DNA of 64,000 bases from the NCBI GenBank assembly GCA_030220185.1, contig JASPKZ010007429.1:260001-324000 (forward strand), given 5' to 3'. A program made the translations under genes and the position numbers. The notes beneath the pieces are model-generated. The model was given only the letters and a program-made list of their open reading frames with translations, did no database searches and was not told where the DNA came from. Numbering within the stretch: position 1 is the stretch's first letter; each line of letters starts with the position of its first letter. The DNA is from Diploptera punctata (lineage: Eukaryota > Arthropoda > Insecta > Blattodea > Blaberidae). This document shows, in pieces, positions 41,200-50,808 of the stretch.

Positions 41200-42635
41200 C
41201 TAAACGAGAATGCGGCGCAGAAATAAATTACATATAGGCTCAATTCTGAAAATGCATGGGATTGTGTAATACAAGGACTTTTGACGTCCCAACTTCTCAT
41301 AAGTAATGCCACGGGTGATTTCCAAATTATCGATAAATTCACGACTCACTTCGTGAGTCGTGAATTTATCTAGAGAATTTGGAAACAAAGAGTGGCATTT
41401 GTTAGGACTATTTAACGAATAAAATTAAGCTGTTTACTCACAAATCATTATTTAACTATAATTATTTTAAAATATTTATATATCTAATGTAAACGGCGAT
41501 GTTTGAAAACAAATGAGAAACGATTGGTACGCTTCATTTGCTTCTTTTGTTCATCACTGCAACCAGATCATATTATTTATTGCCAAAGGAACGCAATATT
41601 GTACGATATTGTAAGAATGCACTCTAGTGGAGAAAAAAAAAACACATCAAACTGTATATTAATTCATTTGATGTACTATGATGTAAATATGACAATTATA
41701 TTTTTCTGGAATGTTATTACCTGGGGGAAAAAATACATTTAACAAAGTGCATTTGATGTACTATGATGTAAATATGACAATTATATTTTTCTGGAATGTT
41801 ATTACCTGGGGAAAAAATACATTTAACAAAGTGCAAACAGTGGTTTCTTTTTTTTTTTTTGGTGGTATAATCAATTGCTACAAATGTTTTTATATTAACT
41901 CCCGCATGCGCTATGAGTTGACATTCATGCACTATATGTACAATCTGGTAGCCGTATTTCTTAGTGAGTCAGTCACTGCAAAATAATGCTATGACCTATT
42001 CAGAATGTTAAAAAGGAGGTGCTTTCTTTATTATGATAAACTTTATTTGGTAAATTCTAGGCGAAACACGACTGTGATTGGTTGTAAATAAAAAATCATT
42101 GAAATGTGATTGGTCATTGACTCCCATTTGGGGCATGCGTTAAATAGTCTCAAAATACATTAAACTGAAAATATATAAAACTGTTATTCTCCCAGTTATA
42201 TTATATGGATGCGAAACATGGACGCTTGCTTTAAGGGAGGAGAAAAGATTACGAGTATTTGTTAATAAAATTCTTAGGAAAACCTTCAACCAAAGACAGG
42301 CAAATGGAGAAGACTACATAACAGTGAGCTACATGATCTTTATAAGAAACCAGATATAACAAGAACAGTTAAATCTCGTAGACTGCGATGGGCAGGGCAT
42401 GTGGCACGAATGGGGGAACGAAAGAGGGGCATGGAAGTTTCTTGTAGAAAATCTAGAGGGAAAACTCCCAGTGGTACACCAAGAATGAGGTGGGACAATA
42501 TCATTAACCACGATTTAAGGGAAGTAGATTAAACAGGAGATGATTAGAAAACATCAGCTCAGGATAGGGATGTATGGAGAGCTATGTCCGCGCGGCCGTG
42601 ACTCTATAGGTTCGATAGAGCCAATGAGTTAGTTA
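41200..42635 (+). mobile_element. LINE-A copy split by family B
   Basis: 41200-41298 matches the LINE-A segment for RLNSGNACYY to SQLL (GGCTCAATTCTGAAAATGCA). 42151-42635 continues with TTAAACTGAAAATATATAAA through YGCETWTLAL to the 3' end. The element in between (41299-42150) is a family B copy. Several frameshifts are present in the 3' part. Confidence 0.85.
41299..42150 (-). mobile_element. Family B repeat, copy 5, with 85-bp duplication
   Basis: Minus orientation from CATAAGTAATGCCACGGG to GCATGCGTTAAATAGTC. An 85-bp segment is tandemly duplicated (41665-41749 and 41750-41833). It sits inside a LINE-A copy, so it transposed after that LINE; a possible 3-bp TCT direct repeat flanks it. 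Confidence 0.85.
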
Positions 42636-42876
42636 AGTAAAAGTGTCTTAAGAGTTATTCAGTTATACAGTTAAAACTACGCAAACAAACAATGGCACGT
42701 GTGCATCATTTCAATCAAGGTCTTCTATATAGCAGCTTTAGTGATTCATTCATTAGTTACTCATATGCCACGTGTCGTTTCCTGCTTAACAGCTGATTTC
42801 TACAATTTCCTATGCATCAACAAAAACGTACTTGCGATGTTACATTGTTTTGTTATAGTAAACAATTACTATAGTA

Positions 42877-43570
42877 CACCGTGTTCCAAAACGATGGACG
42901 GGGTTTTAAGTAGTTGGTATAGCTTTACAAAGGAAATTGGATGCGTGATTATTTGTTATAATGAAAGAAAAACTGTGAAAGTTTCATATCCTGTATGCAG
43001 TAATTTGTTTCTTGTCATTATTACATCGTCAGCGTTAAATTTGTGAAAATGGTGATTCCTGTACAGAAGTCATTCTGTGTGTTGCAATTTGCGAGGTCTG
43101 GTTCCATTGTTGCAGTGCAGCGAGCTTTCCGTCGGCAATTTGGAATTGAATCCCCGACAGATAAAATTATCCGTCGATGGTATAAACAGTTAGAAACAAC
43201 TAGATGTATCTGTAAAAGGAAAAGTCCAGGACGTCCACGAACATCAAATGACGCGTCGGTCCGGATGGCATGGTTTATTCCCATAGCCTCCACGGTCCAC
43301 CGATCTCACACCTTGTGATTTCTTCCTGTGGGGTATATGAAGGAAGGATCATGTATACGTACAACCACTTCCTGTCGATCTTCCAGACTTGAGAAGAAGG
43401 TTTGTTGTTGCTGTTGAATCCATTACTCCAAATATGTTGACCAATGATTGGGAGGAATTCGGCTATCGACTAGATATGTGCCGTGTAACGAAAGATGCTC
43501 ACATGGAATAATTATAACGTATGTTATGAAAACTCGAAGAGTTTCTCTTTAATCCCATGTAAGTTTTGTT

Positions 43571-43609
<39 letters not shown>

Positions 43610-43664
43610 CATGTAAAGAAATTAAATAACTTTGAAACTCCGTCAATCATTTTGTAACACCCTG
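42877..43664 (+). mobile_element. Mariner-superfamily element, internally deleted (788 bp)
   Basis: Ends CACCGTGTTCCAAAACGAT and ATCATTTTGTAACACCCTG are imperfect ~25-bp inverted repeats between TA dinucleotides. The ORF at 43043-43318 starts with the HTH region typical of DUF4817-type proteins (VIPVQKSFCVLQFARSGS, RRAFRRQFGIESPT, IRRWYKQLETT, GRPRTSND). After a deletion, the C-terminal piece (TPCDFFLWG, DWEEFGYRLDMCRVTKDAH) ends near 43511. Most of the catalytic domain is lost. TTACTATAG also flanks the TA-to-TA unit on both sides (42866-42874 and 43667-43675). Confidence 0.82.
43577..43604. repeat. (TA)n microsatellite
   Basis: TA tract inside the mariner-superfamily element. Confidence 0.85.
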
Positions 43665-43689
43665 TATTACTATAGTTAGAAAGAGATAC

Positions 43690-44720
43690 ATTTTATTTAT
43701 ATTTATATTTATTTATTTTAGCAGGTTTTGCAATGTTTCACATCTTCCTTGCGCCCAATTCATCTATCGTCATTCTCCTTCACATCTTTGTCATTCCAAT
43801 CTCCATCCTCCAATCCTTTTTCTCTTCATGCTGCTTAAAACACCATCAATCCACATTATGTTTGGCCATCTTCTTCTACCAAGTACTACTCGTTCTGTCA
43901 TTCTTATTGGGAGTCTGTCTTATGCCATTTTATTTACATGACCATACCATTTCACTTCCCAGTCATGTCAGGGACTGTCAATCGGTATCATTATTTTAAT
44001 CCAAATTAACTGATATCTTAAGTTCGACACAATAAAAACATTAACTGCATAACAACTATATAGAGCATTCCATTAAAAATCATCTAGGAAGCTACTTACT
44101 TTATTTTATATCATTTTAATTTTATTATATTCTATGTTTTTGTTAGTATTAGCTGGTATTAGATCACATCATCATTGTATTTTGTTTAGTCTGTGTTTTA
44201 ATAATATCTTACAATTGTAATATGTATGTAATTTTTGAATAATTCTACTATTCGCTGGTTGAGTGGAAGAGAGGGCTTTATGGCCTTAACTCTGCAGCTA
44301 AAATAAATTATTATTATTATTATTTTAATTTTTTTATGAAATCTACAATTGAAGATCGAACATTTATCTTTTGATTAATTACATTGTTTCTTATTTTATC
44401 TCTTCTAGAAATTCTAGCTGAACGCATAAAAAAATCCATGTCTGCATAATTTAGTTTACTTATTATTCTACATTTTAATTCCTATGTTTCTGCGCCGTAT
44501 GTCATTGTATCCATTATTGTAATAAAAATGTTTGTTTTTGTTTTATAATTTATATTTGGATCCCATAAAACACCATTTTATTTTGATATTGCAGATTTGC
44601 CCACATTTATCCTTTATTTAATTCTGAATCATGACTTCCATCTGCACTAATTTTGTCCCCAAATACACATATTCTTCACATTTACAATTTTCGAGCATTC
44701 CTCCTTTTTGTTTTCTTTCG
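43690..44720 (-). mobile_element. LINE C-terminus, split by a CR1-like insertion
   Basis: On the minus strand 44330-44720 has degenerate RT thumb sequence (TYGAET-like, SARISRRDKIRNN). 43720-43989 has the VKWYGHVNKM, RRRWPNIMWID and WNDKD C-terminal tail and an (ATTT)n-like end at 43690-43720. The two parts are separated by 44001-44318. Confidence 0.7.
43990..44329 (+). mobile_element. CR1/L2-like LINE 3' end with 11-bp TSD
   Basis: Insert 44001-44318 flanked by ATTATTTTAAT at 43990-44000 and 44319-44329. It is the 3' UTR only, ending CGCTGGTTGAGTGGAAGAG, GGCCTTAACTCTGCAGC and an (ATT)n tail. Confidence 0.85.
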
Positions 44721-44773
44721 TTTCTTTTTTCTCTATTCCCTTTATTTTTATTCTTCTTCCATTCTGTCTTTTT

Positions 44774-45040
44774 GGGCAAGTCGTAGCGTAGTGGTTAAGG
44801 TACTGCGCTACAAGCCGGAAGGTCGAGGGTTCGAGTCCCAATGGGGTCAGGATTTTTAAACTGACCCAAACCTTCTGACGGCACTACGGCCCTGGGGCCG
44901 ACTCAGCCTCTAACGAAAATGAGTACCAGATGCTTGTTCTGGGGGTAAAGGCGGCCGTCACGCAGGGCTGACAACCCGGCTAACATCAAGTGCCGATTGT
45001 CTAGGCCTGTATTGGGTTCACTTTACACTTTAGTTTACTT
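44774..45040 (+). mobile_element. SINE-5, copy 1
   Basis: tRNA-like head with box A region GTAGCGTAGTGGTTAAGG and box B GGGTTCGAGTCCC. Body GACTCAGCCTCTAACG, GAGTACCAGATGCTTGTTCT and GGCGGCCGTCACGCAGGGC. Confidence 0.85.
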
Positions 45041-45059
45041 CTTTCTTCAATTTTTTCTC

Positions 45060-45180
45060 CCTTTGTTCTCTCAGCTTTTTTTTTTTTTTTTTTTTTGCTG
45101 TCTTCTCACTTTATTATCTCTCCTTATTTTCTCTTATTCTCTCAGTTTATTCTTTTAGCTTAACTTTTCCTTTGATTTTT
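45060..45180. repeat. T-rich tract
   Basis: Contains a 20-T run at about 45078-45097 and pyrimidine-rich flanks. Confidence 0.7.
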
Positions 45181-45663
45181 AACATCTCATATTTCCCAGA
45201 TCTAACAGGTAGACATGAACGGCGCCAAAGACATACTTTTGACCGCACAATTAAAATTAAAATGGATTTTTGTTTAAAAAACTTCGTTAATTAGTTAAAA
45301 CCATAGGCCTTTCAGAACATGTTCCATCTTCGACATGTCATTTGGCATGTCAATGGCCTACATGGTTCTTACTGACATATGTAATCTGCATTCTCTTTCA
45401 GTTATTTTCAAGGTTCTGAATTCCTACATCCATTGTTACCTGGCGTCCAGATTTGAGAAGTTATTTTCTTACCACAATTTTGAGCGAGGTCACAAGATGA
45501 GTCTGCTAACAATCCCTCTTCATAGCACTTCCTCTTATTCTACTTCTTTCACAGTACACTCTGACCGCTCCTGGAATTTCCTTTCTCAAGGTATCAGGGG
45601 TTGCCGCACGCTTGGTACTTTTAAGTTATATTTTTACAGTTACCAATTGTCAAATAATTAATT

Positions 45664-46325
45664 TTTTGCGCGAAAGTGCGTTTTGTCGTACTTACAGAAA
45701 TGGCGACCATGATTAAAAGTTCTACCTCCTACATTTCGGTGTTGCCGAACTAAATACCTATACTGTAATATTACATATTACAAACCTCGTGCGGGAAGTA
45801 AATCCACTGCCCTTTATGTATACTACGTACAATGTATATACTTACTTACTCACTGGCACTATCGAACCCGTAGGTTCATGGCCGCACGGACATAAGCTCT
45901 CCATACATCCCTATCCTGAGCTAATGCTTGTACAATGTATATATGCTTACAAAAATATATCCAAAAGGTAGTGTTAATATACATTATTCGAAACAAATCA
46001 CTTCATTTTAAATTAACTGAACTTTACTTGAAACAATATAAAACAATAAGTACGTACTTACAGCAATTTTATAACTACTGGTGTCACGGCCTGCTGTAGT
46101 CTCAACTAATAAACATTACCCAGTTGTTTATTGTGACTGCAAATATTTCCAACAAATATGTTATTATTTTACCATCGCGCAAACAAATAATATACAACCC
46201 ACGTTTGTGAAGTGGTTTTTACAGAATCTCGGAAATTAAAAACCTGGCTATCGCTCGGTTTTTAAACATTTCCTCGCTTCTGTAAAAAACACTTCCCAGC
46301 TTCGCATCGTCATATACTATTTCTC
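45664..46325 (+). mobile_element. Family D repeat, copy 2
   Basis: Starts TTTTTTGCGCGAAAGTGCG and ends near CATCGTCATATACTATT. It is interrupted by an 89-bp LINE-A insertion at 45841-45929. Confidence 0.8.
45827..45943 (-). mobile_element. Minimal 89-bp LINE-A insertion with 14-bp TSD
   Basis: Insert 45841-45929 flanked by GTACAATGTATATA at 45827-45840 and 45930-45943. Only the last ~80 bp of LINE-A plus its (TTAC)n tail is present. Confidence 0.95.
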
Positions 46326-46415
46326 GAGAGTTAAATTTATTTGTCTATCTTGTGTATTTTATATTTCATTCATTGATTAAATCAAACTATTTTGTAAATA
46401 ATAATTATATTGTAG

Positions 46416-47532
46416 ACATACTATCTAATCCCTATTAGGTTCGTCTTCCGGGCATATAGGCCGTGGTCCAGTCGTTCTTCTACTCGACGTTTCGTCAAGG
46501 TATACAGGAAAAAGACTCACACAGACAGATACCTACATAAGCGGTCCAACCATCATCCCAGACAAAAACGCGGAACTATTAAAACCCTGGTGGAACGAGC
46601 CAAAAGGATTTCGGAACCACAGTATCTACAAGAAGAAATTAATCATCTCCAAGCAGCGTTTCAATCCAATGGATACAGCAAAACAGATTTTCGCCGAGCC
46701 ATAAATCCCAATAAATACAAATCCGAAAACGGGAACAAGGAGGAGGCAAAGGGTAAGGTGTACCTACCATATATCAAGACAATAACGGAGAGAATTGGTC
46801 GAATATTAAATAAATATACATATCTACAACCTACAAGCCAACACAAAAAATCAGCAATATACTGCGCCCAGCCAAAGATACAAGAGATCCGTTAAGTACT
46901 GCCGGTATATATCGCATCCCTTGCAGTTGTGGACAGGTTTATATCGGCACAACAAAAGAATGGTTACCACAAGATTGCAAGAACACAAGAGGCATTGCAG
47001 ACTAAAACAAAAAGAAAAATCAGCCGTAGCGGAACACTGGATGAACAACCAAGAACATGTAATAAGATTCGAAGAAACACAGGTACTGTCCCAAACATCA
47101 CATTATTACACCAGACTGTACAGAGAAGCCATTGAAATATATAACACAAAAATTCCTTTAACAAAAAGAAGAAACCATGAAGATAAACAAAATCTGGATC
47201 CCGGCACTGCACAATACGACAACGAAGCCTATGACTTCTGCTAGCGACAGCCTGGACAAAACAGCACGCAACACGGACCGCGCAGAAAACCGCCTCTCCA
47301 CCAGGGGCGTGCCTATAAATAGGGAGGGAGTTTCCAACGACCAGCCAGTCTGCAGCCGACTGTTGAGGAGTTCACAGAGAGCACGCAGTATCTCCTGAAG
47401 ATGTCTACCGCAGCAGTAGACGAAACGTCGAGTAGAAGAACGACTGGACCACGGCCTATATGCCCGGAAGACGAACCTAATAGGGATCAAGACGCCGGCC
47501 GTGAAAGCCTACAGTTATACATACTATCTAAT
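46416..47532 (+). mobile_element. Penelope-like element P2 with GIY-YIG endonuclease, 14-bp TSD
   Basis: Insert 46430-47518 (1089 bp) flanked by ACATACTATCTAAT at 46416-46429 and 47519-47532. A 67-bp perfect inverted copy (46430-46496) of the 3' region (47419-47485) caps the 5' side. Plus-strand frames encode the linker (46590-46895) and then, after a short frame change near 46895, YRIPCSCGQVYIGTT (GIY-YIG core) at about 46908-46955, LQEHKRHCRLKQKEKSAVAEH, and YYTRLYREAIEIYNT. The RT domain is missing through 5' truncation. The GIY-YIG segment changes frame near 46960, so it is not intact. Confidence 0.9.
47390..47430 (+). ncRNA. Hammerhead-like core in P2 3' region
   Basis: CTGAAGA (47395-47401), one extra T, stem II GTCTAC/GTAGAC (47403-47408 and 47416-47421) with loop CGCAGCA, and GAAA (47422-47425), then C-GTC. 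There is no loop between the two strands of stem III, so a single RNA could not close it. A dimer or a degenerate motif is possible. Confidence 0.5.
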
Positions 47533-47661
47533 ATTCATTCTTATTGTAACTAGATGTAAGAATCATTTTTGTATTTTTTTTAAAACGGAATGGTAGACAA
47601 GGCCTTAAGGCCTTACTCTGCCAGGGAAAATAAAAACTATTATAATTATTATTATTATATT

Positions 47662-49180
47662 TCATCATCATCATTATCATGAACAAATTCGTTTTAGGCC
47701 ATGTGGCCTGTACGGTAAACCTAGCGAAGATGGTCTTGATCTTTCCACCGATGTTTTGGTCTTCCTTGGTCCCTATGTCCAGTTGGGGTATATTGGAATG
47801 CCAATTTTGGAAGTCTATTTCTTGCCATTCTCCTCAGATGATTTTTCCATTCTTGTTGGTATCTTTGTATATCTTCATTTAAACTTGTTACTCCAAGTTT
47901 TCCTCTGATAGTAGTGTTCCTTTGGTGATCCAGTCTATTAACTCCTAACAATGATCTAAGAAGCGCATTTGGCTTACTTGAAGTTTATGAGAGTTTCTTT
48001 TATTTAAAATCCAAATTTCACTTCCATATTTTAGGGCAGCTTTTGATGTGATGTTATGTAATCTTAGTTTTGTCTCTGTCCTCATCTGTTTACCAAAATG
48101 TCTTCGTATTACCCCATTCATTTTATTATATTTTTGTAATTTTGAATCCCCTCCATGGTATCTTTACCTTGTCGTGGTGGAGTGGCTTGCGTGCTTAAAT
48201 GATCCTGAGAGCTATCCCGGCGGTAGCATTGCTGCCGATAGGGTTACCCATGCCGGACTGGTCGAAGGTGATAAGCCAGACGAAAAAAGTACCTTGGGCG
48301 AAAGAGTGACGATCTTTCACCGTAAAAATACAACCGTCAAGAAATGCGGACATGGGTTCATCTGGGGTAAAATTTTCCGGAGGTCAAATAGTCCCCCATT
48401 CGGTTCTCCGGGCGGGGACTACTTCAGGGAACCCATGCCAAAGGGCTCAATTCTGGAAATGCTTGCTATTATGCATTGCAGAGACTTTTGATGTCCCAAC
48501 TCCTTTCAAAAAACGTTAAGCTGAAAATATATAAAACTATTATTCTACCAGTTATATTATATGGGTGCGAAACATGGACTCTTACTTTAAGGGAGGAAAG
48601 GAGATTACGAGTATTTGAGAATAAAGTTCTTAGGAAAATTTTTGGACCAAAGAGAGATGAACAGACAGGTGAATGGAGAAGACTACATAACAATGAACTA
48701 CATGGTCTTTATAGGAAGCCAGATATAATAAGAACAGTTAAGTCTCGTAGACTGCAATGGGCAGGACATGTTGCACGTATGGGGAATGAAAGACGTGCAT
48801 GGAAGCTTCTTGTAGGAAAGCCAGAGGGAAAACGCCCAGTTGGTAGGCCAAGAATGAGGTGGGAGAACAACATTAAGTATGATTTGAGGGAAGTAGATTA
48901 TACAGGGAATGATTGGAAAGCATTAGCTCAGGATAGGGATGTATGGAGAGCTTATGTCCGCGCGGCCATGAACCTTCGGGTTCGATAGTGCCAGTGAGTA
49001 AGTAAGTAAGTAAGTAATTTTGAATCAATGTCACTCTTATACTCTGCAAATACACTTCCTAAGTAAGAGAAATCTGACACTTGTTCTATAATTTTTCCAT
49101 CAATCTCAATTTTCACCCGTTGTATGTTTTTTCCACACATTGACATTGTTTTGGATTTTGATGTGGAAATTTTCATATTA
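47662..49180 (-). mobile_element. RTE-like LINE (second family) split by a LINE-A derivative
   Basis: The minus strand of 49014-49180 encodes MKISTSKSKTMSMC and VSDFSYLGSVFAEYKSDI. It continues at 48148-47662 with RTETKLRLHNITSKAAL, KYGSEIWILNKR, a frameshift near 47960, then EWKNHLRRMARNRLPK and GRPKHRWKDQ. Order and frame across the 48149-49013 insertion are preserved. Confidence 0.88.
48136..49026 (+). mobile_element. LINE-A deletion derivative (865 bp) with 13-bp TSD
   Basis: Insert 48149-49013 flanked by GTAATTTTGAATC at 48136-48148 and 49014-49026. The 5' ~290 bp (CCCTCCATGGTATCTTTACC to GGAACCCATGCCAAAG) joins at about 48447 to the RT C-terminal part (GGCTCAATTCTGGAAATGC). The C-terminal ORF at 48476-48988 (170 aa) is intact from QRLLMSQLLSKNVKLK to MNLRVR. 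Two parts inside one TSD show it moved, or was made, as a single unit. Confidence 0.95.
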
Positions 49181-49454
49181 TTATTATAATATTTATTATT
49201 ATTAATTAACGATGTTTTTTAAACAAACATTCATTTTAATTGAGGAAGACTGAAAAATCAGGTACTTATATTAATATAAAAAAATACTACGTAACCTTAA
49301 TTGTGATTACAGTGAATTCTAGAAATATTGACTATATGTAGGTCTATATATGATTGAGTTAAATTTTTTCTCCCAACAGATCAGTCCCTCGAATGTACAG
49401 GAGGCACAAGACACGTAAAAGTTTCTGCAATGGAAGATGTTAAACCAAGAGGGA

Positions 49455-49496
<42 letters not shown>

Positions 49497-49855
49497 ATTG
49501 AATTCTCTTCTTTTAACAGTCCAGAATATATTCATTTGTTTATTGTCTACGACGGAATTGAGTGGGGGAACAGCATGTCTCAGAGAGCGAACGAACAGCT
49601 GATGCAATTAACATGTGCTATATATAAATAAAACAGTAAATAAACTGTCACGTGATCAGATTTGTCCTCGAGCAGTGACCTTTCAAAAGTTTGGCAACGG
49701 TGTTATTACTTCAGAGAGTGTAGTATTTCGTATGTAACTACAACATTTTGCCATTGAAGCAAGTCTATTGATTACTTGAAGCATTAACAATTAAAATGAT
49801 TATTTTAAGTACCGCAAACTAATGTAACTTGAACACAACGAAGAGATTTTATCCT
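49181..49855. other. Unassigned, with (TA)n at 49459-49493
   Basis: The ORF at 49437-49631 runs through the TA tract and then a short frame of no recognised family. Confidence 0.4.
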
Positions 49856-50415
49856 TTAAAAGTAGTTTAGGGGCACGCCGTAGCGTAGTGGTTAAGGCAC
49901 TGCGCTACAAGCCGGAAGGTCGAAGGTTCAAGTCTCGGTGAGGTCAGGATTTTAAACTGACCCAAACCCTCTGGTGGCACTATGACCCTGGGGTCGACTC
50001 AGCCTCTAACGAAAATGAGTACCAGGAGCTTGTTCTGGGGGTAAAGGCGGCCGTCACGCAGGGCTGACAACCCGGCTGATATCAAGTGCCGATTGTCCAG
50101 AAAAAGTGGGAGCCTTAACCTCCCACTACCCCAAGGGCCTCCTGAGGCTTGTCGGGGGATCACTTCACTTTTACTTTTTAACCCTTAAATTGTCAAAACA
50201 CAAATTTCTTCTGTTAGTTATTTGAATGTGACGGACCACAGTGAAAACGGAATCATGTATAACTGTTATTGTTAGGTATATTGTATAATTATACACACAT
50301 TTAAGTGGGTTATTTTTGTTCGTTTTCTTCTGATTTATTTAAAATATTAAATTCACTAAACCAATTAATGTATCCAAAAGGATACATTACGAATTTAAGG
50401 GTTAAAAGTAGTTTA
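49856..50415 (+). mobile_element. SINE-5, copy 2, with ~225-bp 3' extension, 14-bp TSD
   Basis: Insert 49870-50401 flanked by TTAAAAGTAGTTTA at 49856-49869 and 50402-50415. The SINE part has head GTAGCGTAGTGGTTAAGG and box B AGGTTCAAGTCTC and ends about 50180 (ATCACTTCACTTTTACTT). The remaining 50181-50401 matches no other SINE-5 copy, so it may be transduced 3' flank or a second element. Confidence 0.8.
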
Positions 50416-50808
50416 TTCATTTCTGAGTTAGTATATGAATTATTAAGATTGTAGCTCGACCCTGTTACTGTCGCGGTCGACAGAGAGTATAGACCTATGA
50501 AATATCTCATATGCTTTCCTATTATTGACTCAGAAGTACCAGGACAACATTTCATATGAAGGTTATAGAAAACACAACAATGTAATTTATTTTGAATGTA
50601 TAGAATTTATCTGCAGGCTTATTTAACCAACATTTATGGCTTACATAACCTGGCGCAACAGGCGTAGAAGTCCCTTACTGCTGGCCTTACATCCACCTTG
50701 TATAATTTTCAGAGGTGGACGATAATCTAGCCAGTATAGGGGTGACATGTGGGCAGCATGTCAAGTTCCCAACCGTTATAGCTGGTTTTCTCAATCTAAA
50801 GTCGTAAC

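Larger units (their letters stand above)
45300..47660 (+). mobile_element. CR1/L2-like LINE copy broken into three by later insertions
   Basis: 45335-45661 encodes the RT C-terminus (YSTSFTVHSDRSWNFLSQGI, then TLGTFKLYFYSY, then a stop). 46326-46429 is 3' UTR. 47533-47660 is the 3' end with GGCCTTAAGGCCTTACTCTG and an (ATT)n tail. The gaps are a family D element (45664-46325) and a Penelope-like element (46430-47518). That these three are one copy is inferred from order and orientation. Confidence 0.7.

Noticed and set aside
43733..43999. 88-aa hydrophobic ORF
   Set aside because: Antisense of a LINE C-terminal tail readable on the minus strand.
47158..47490. 110-aa minus-strand ORF
   Set aside because: Antisense of the Penelope-like element; the plus strand carries the GIY-YIG coding sequence.
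49437..49631. ORF with IYIYIYIY stretch
   Set aside because: Generated by a (TA)n tract.
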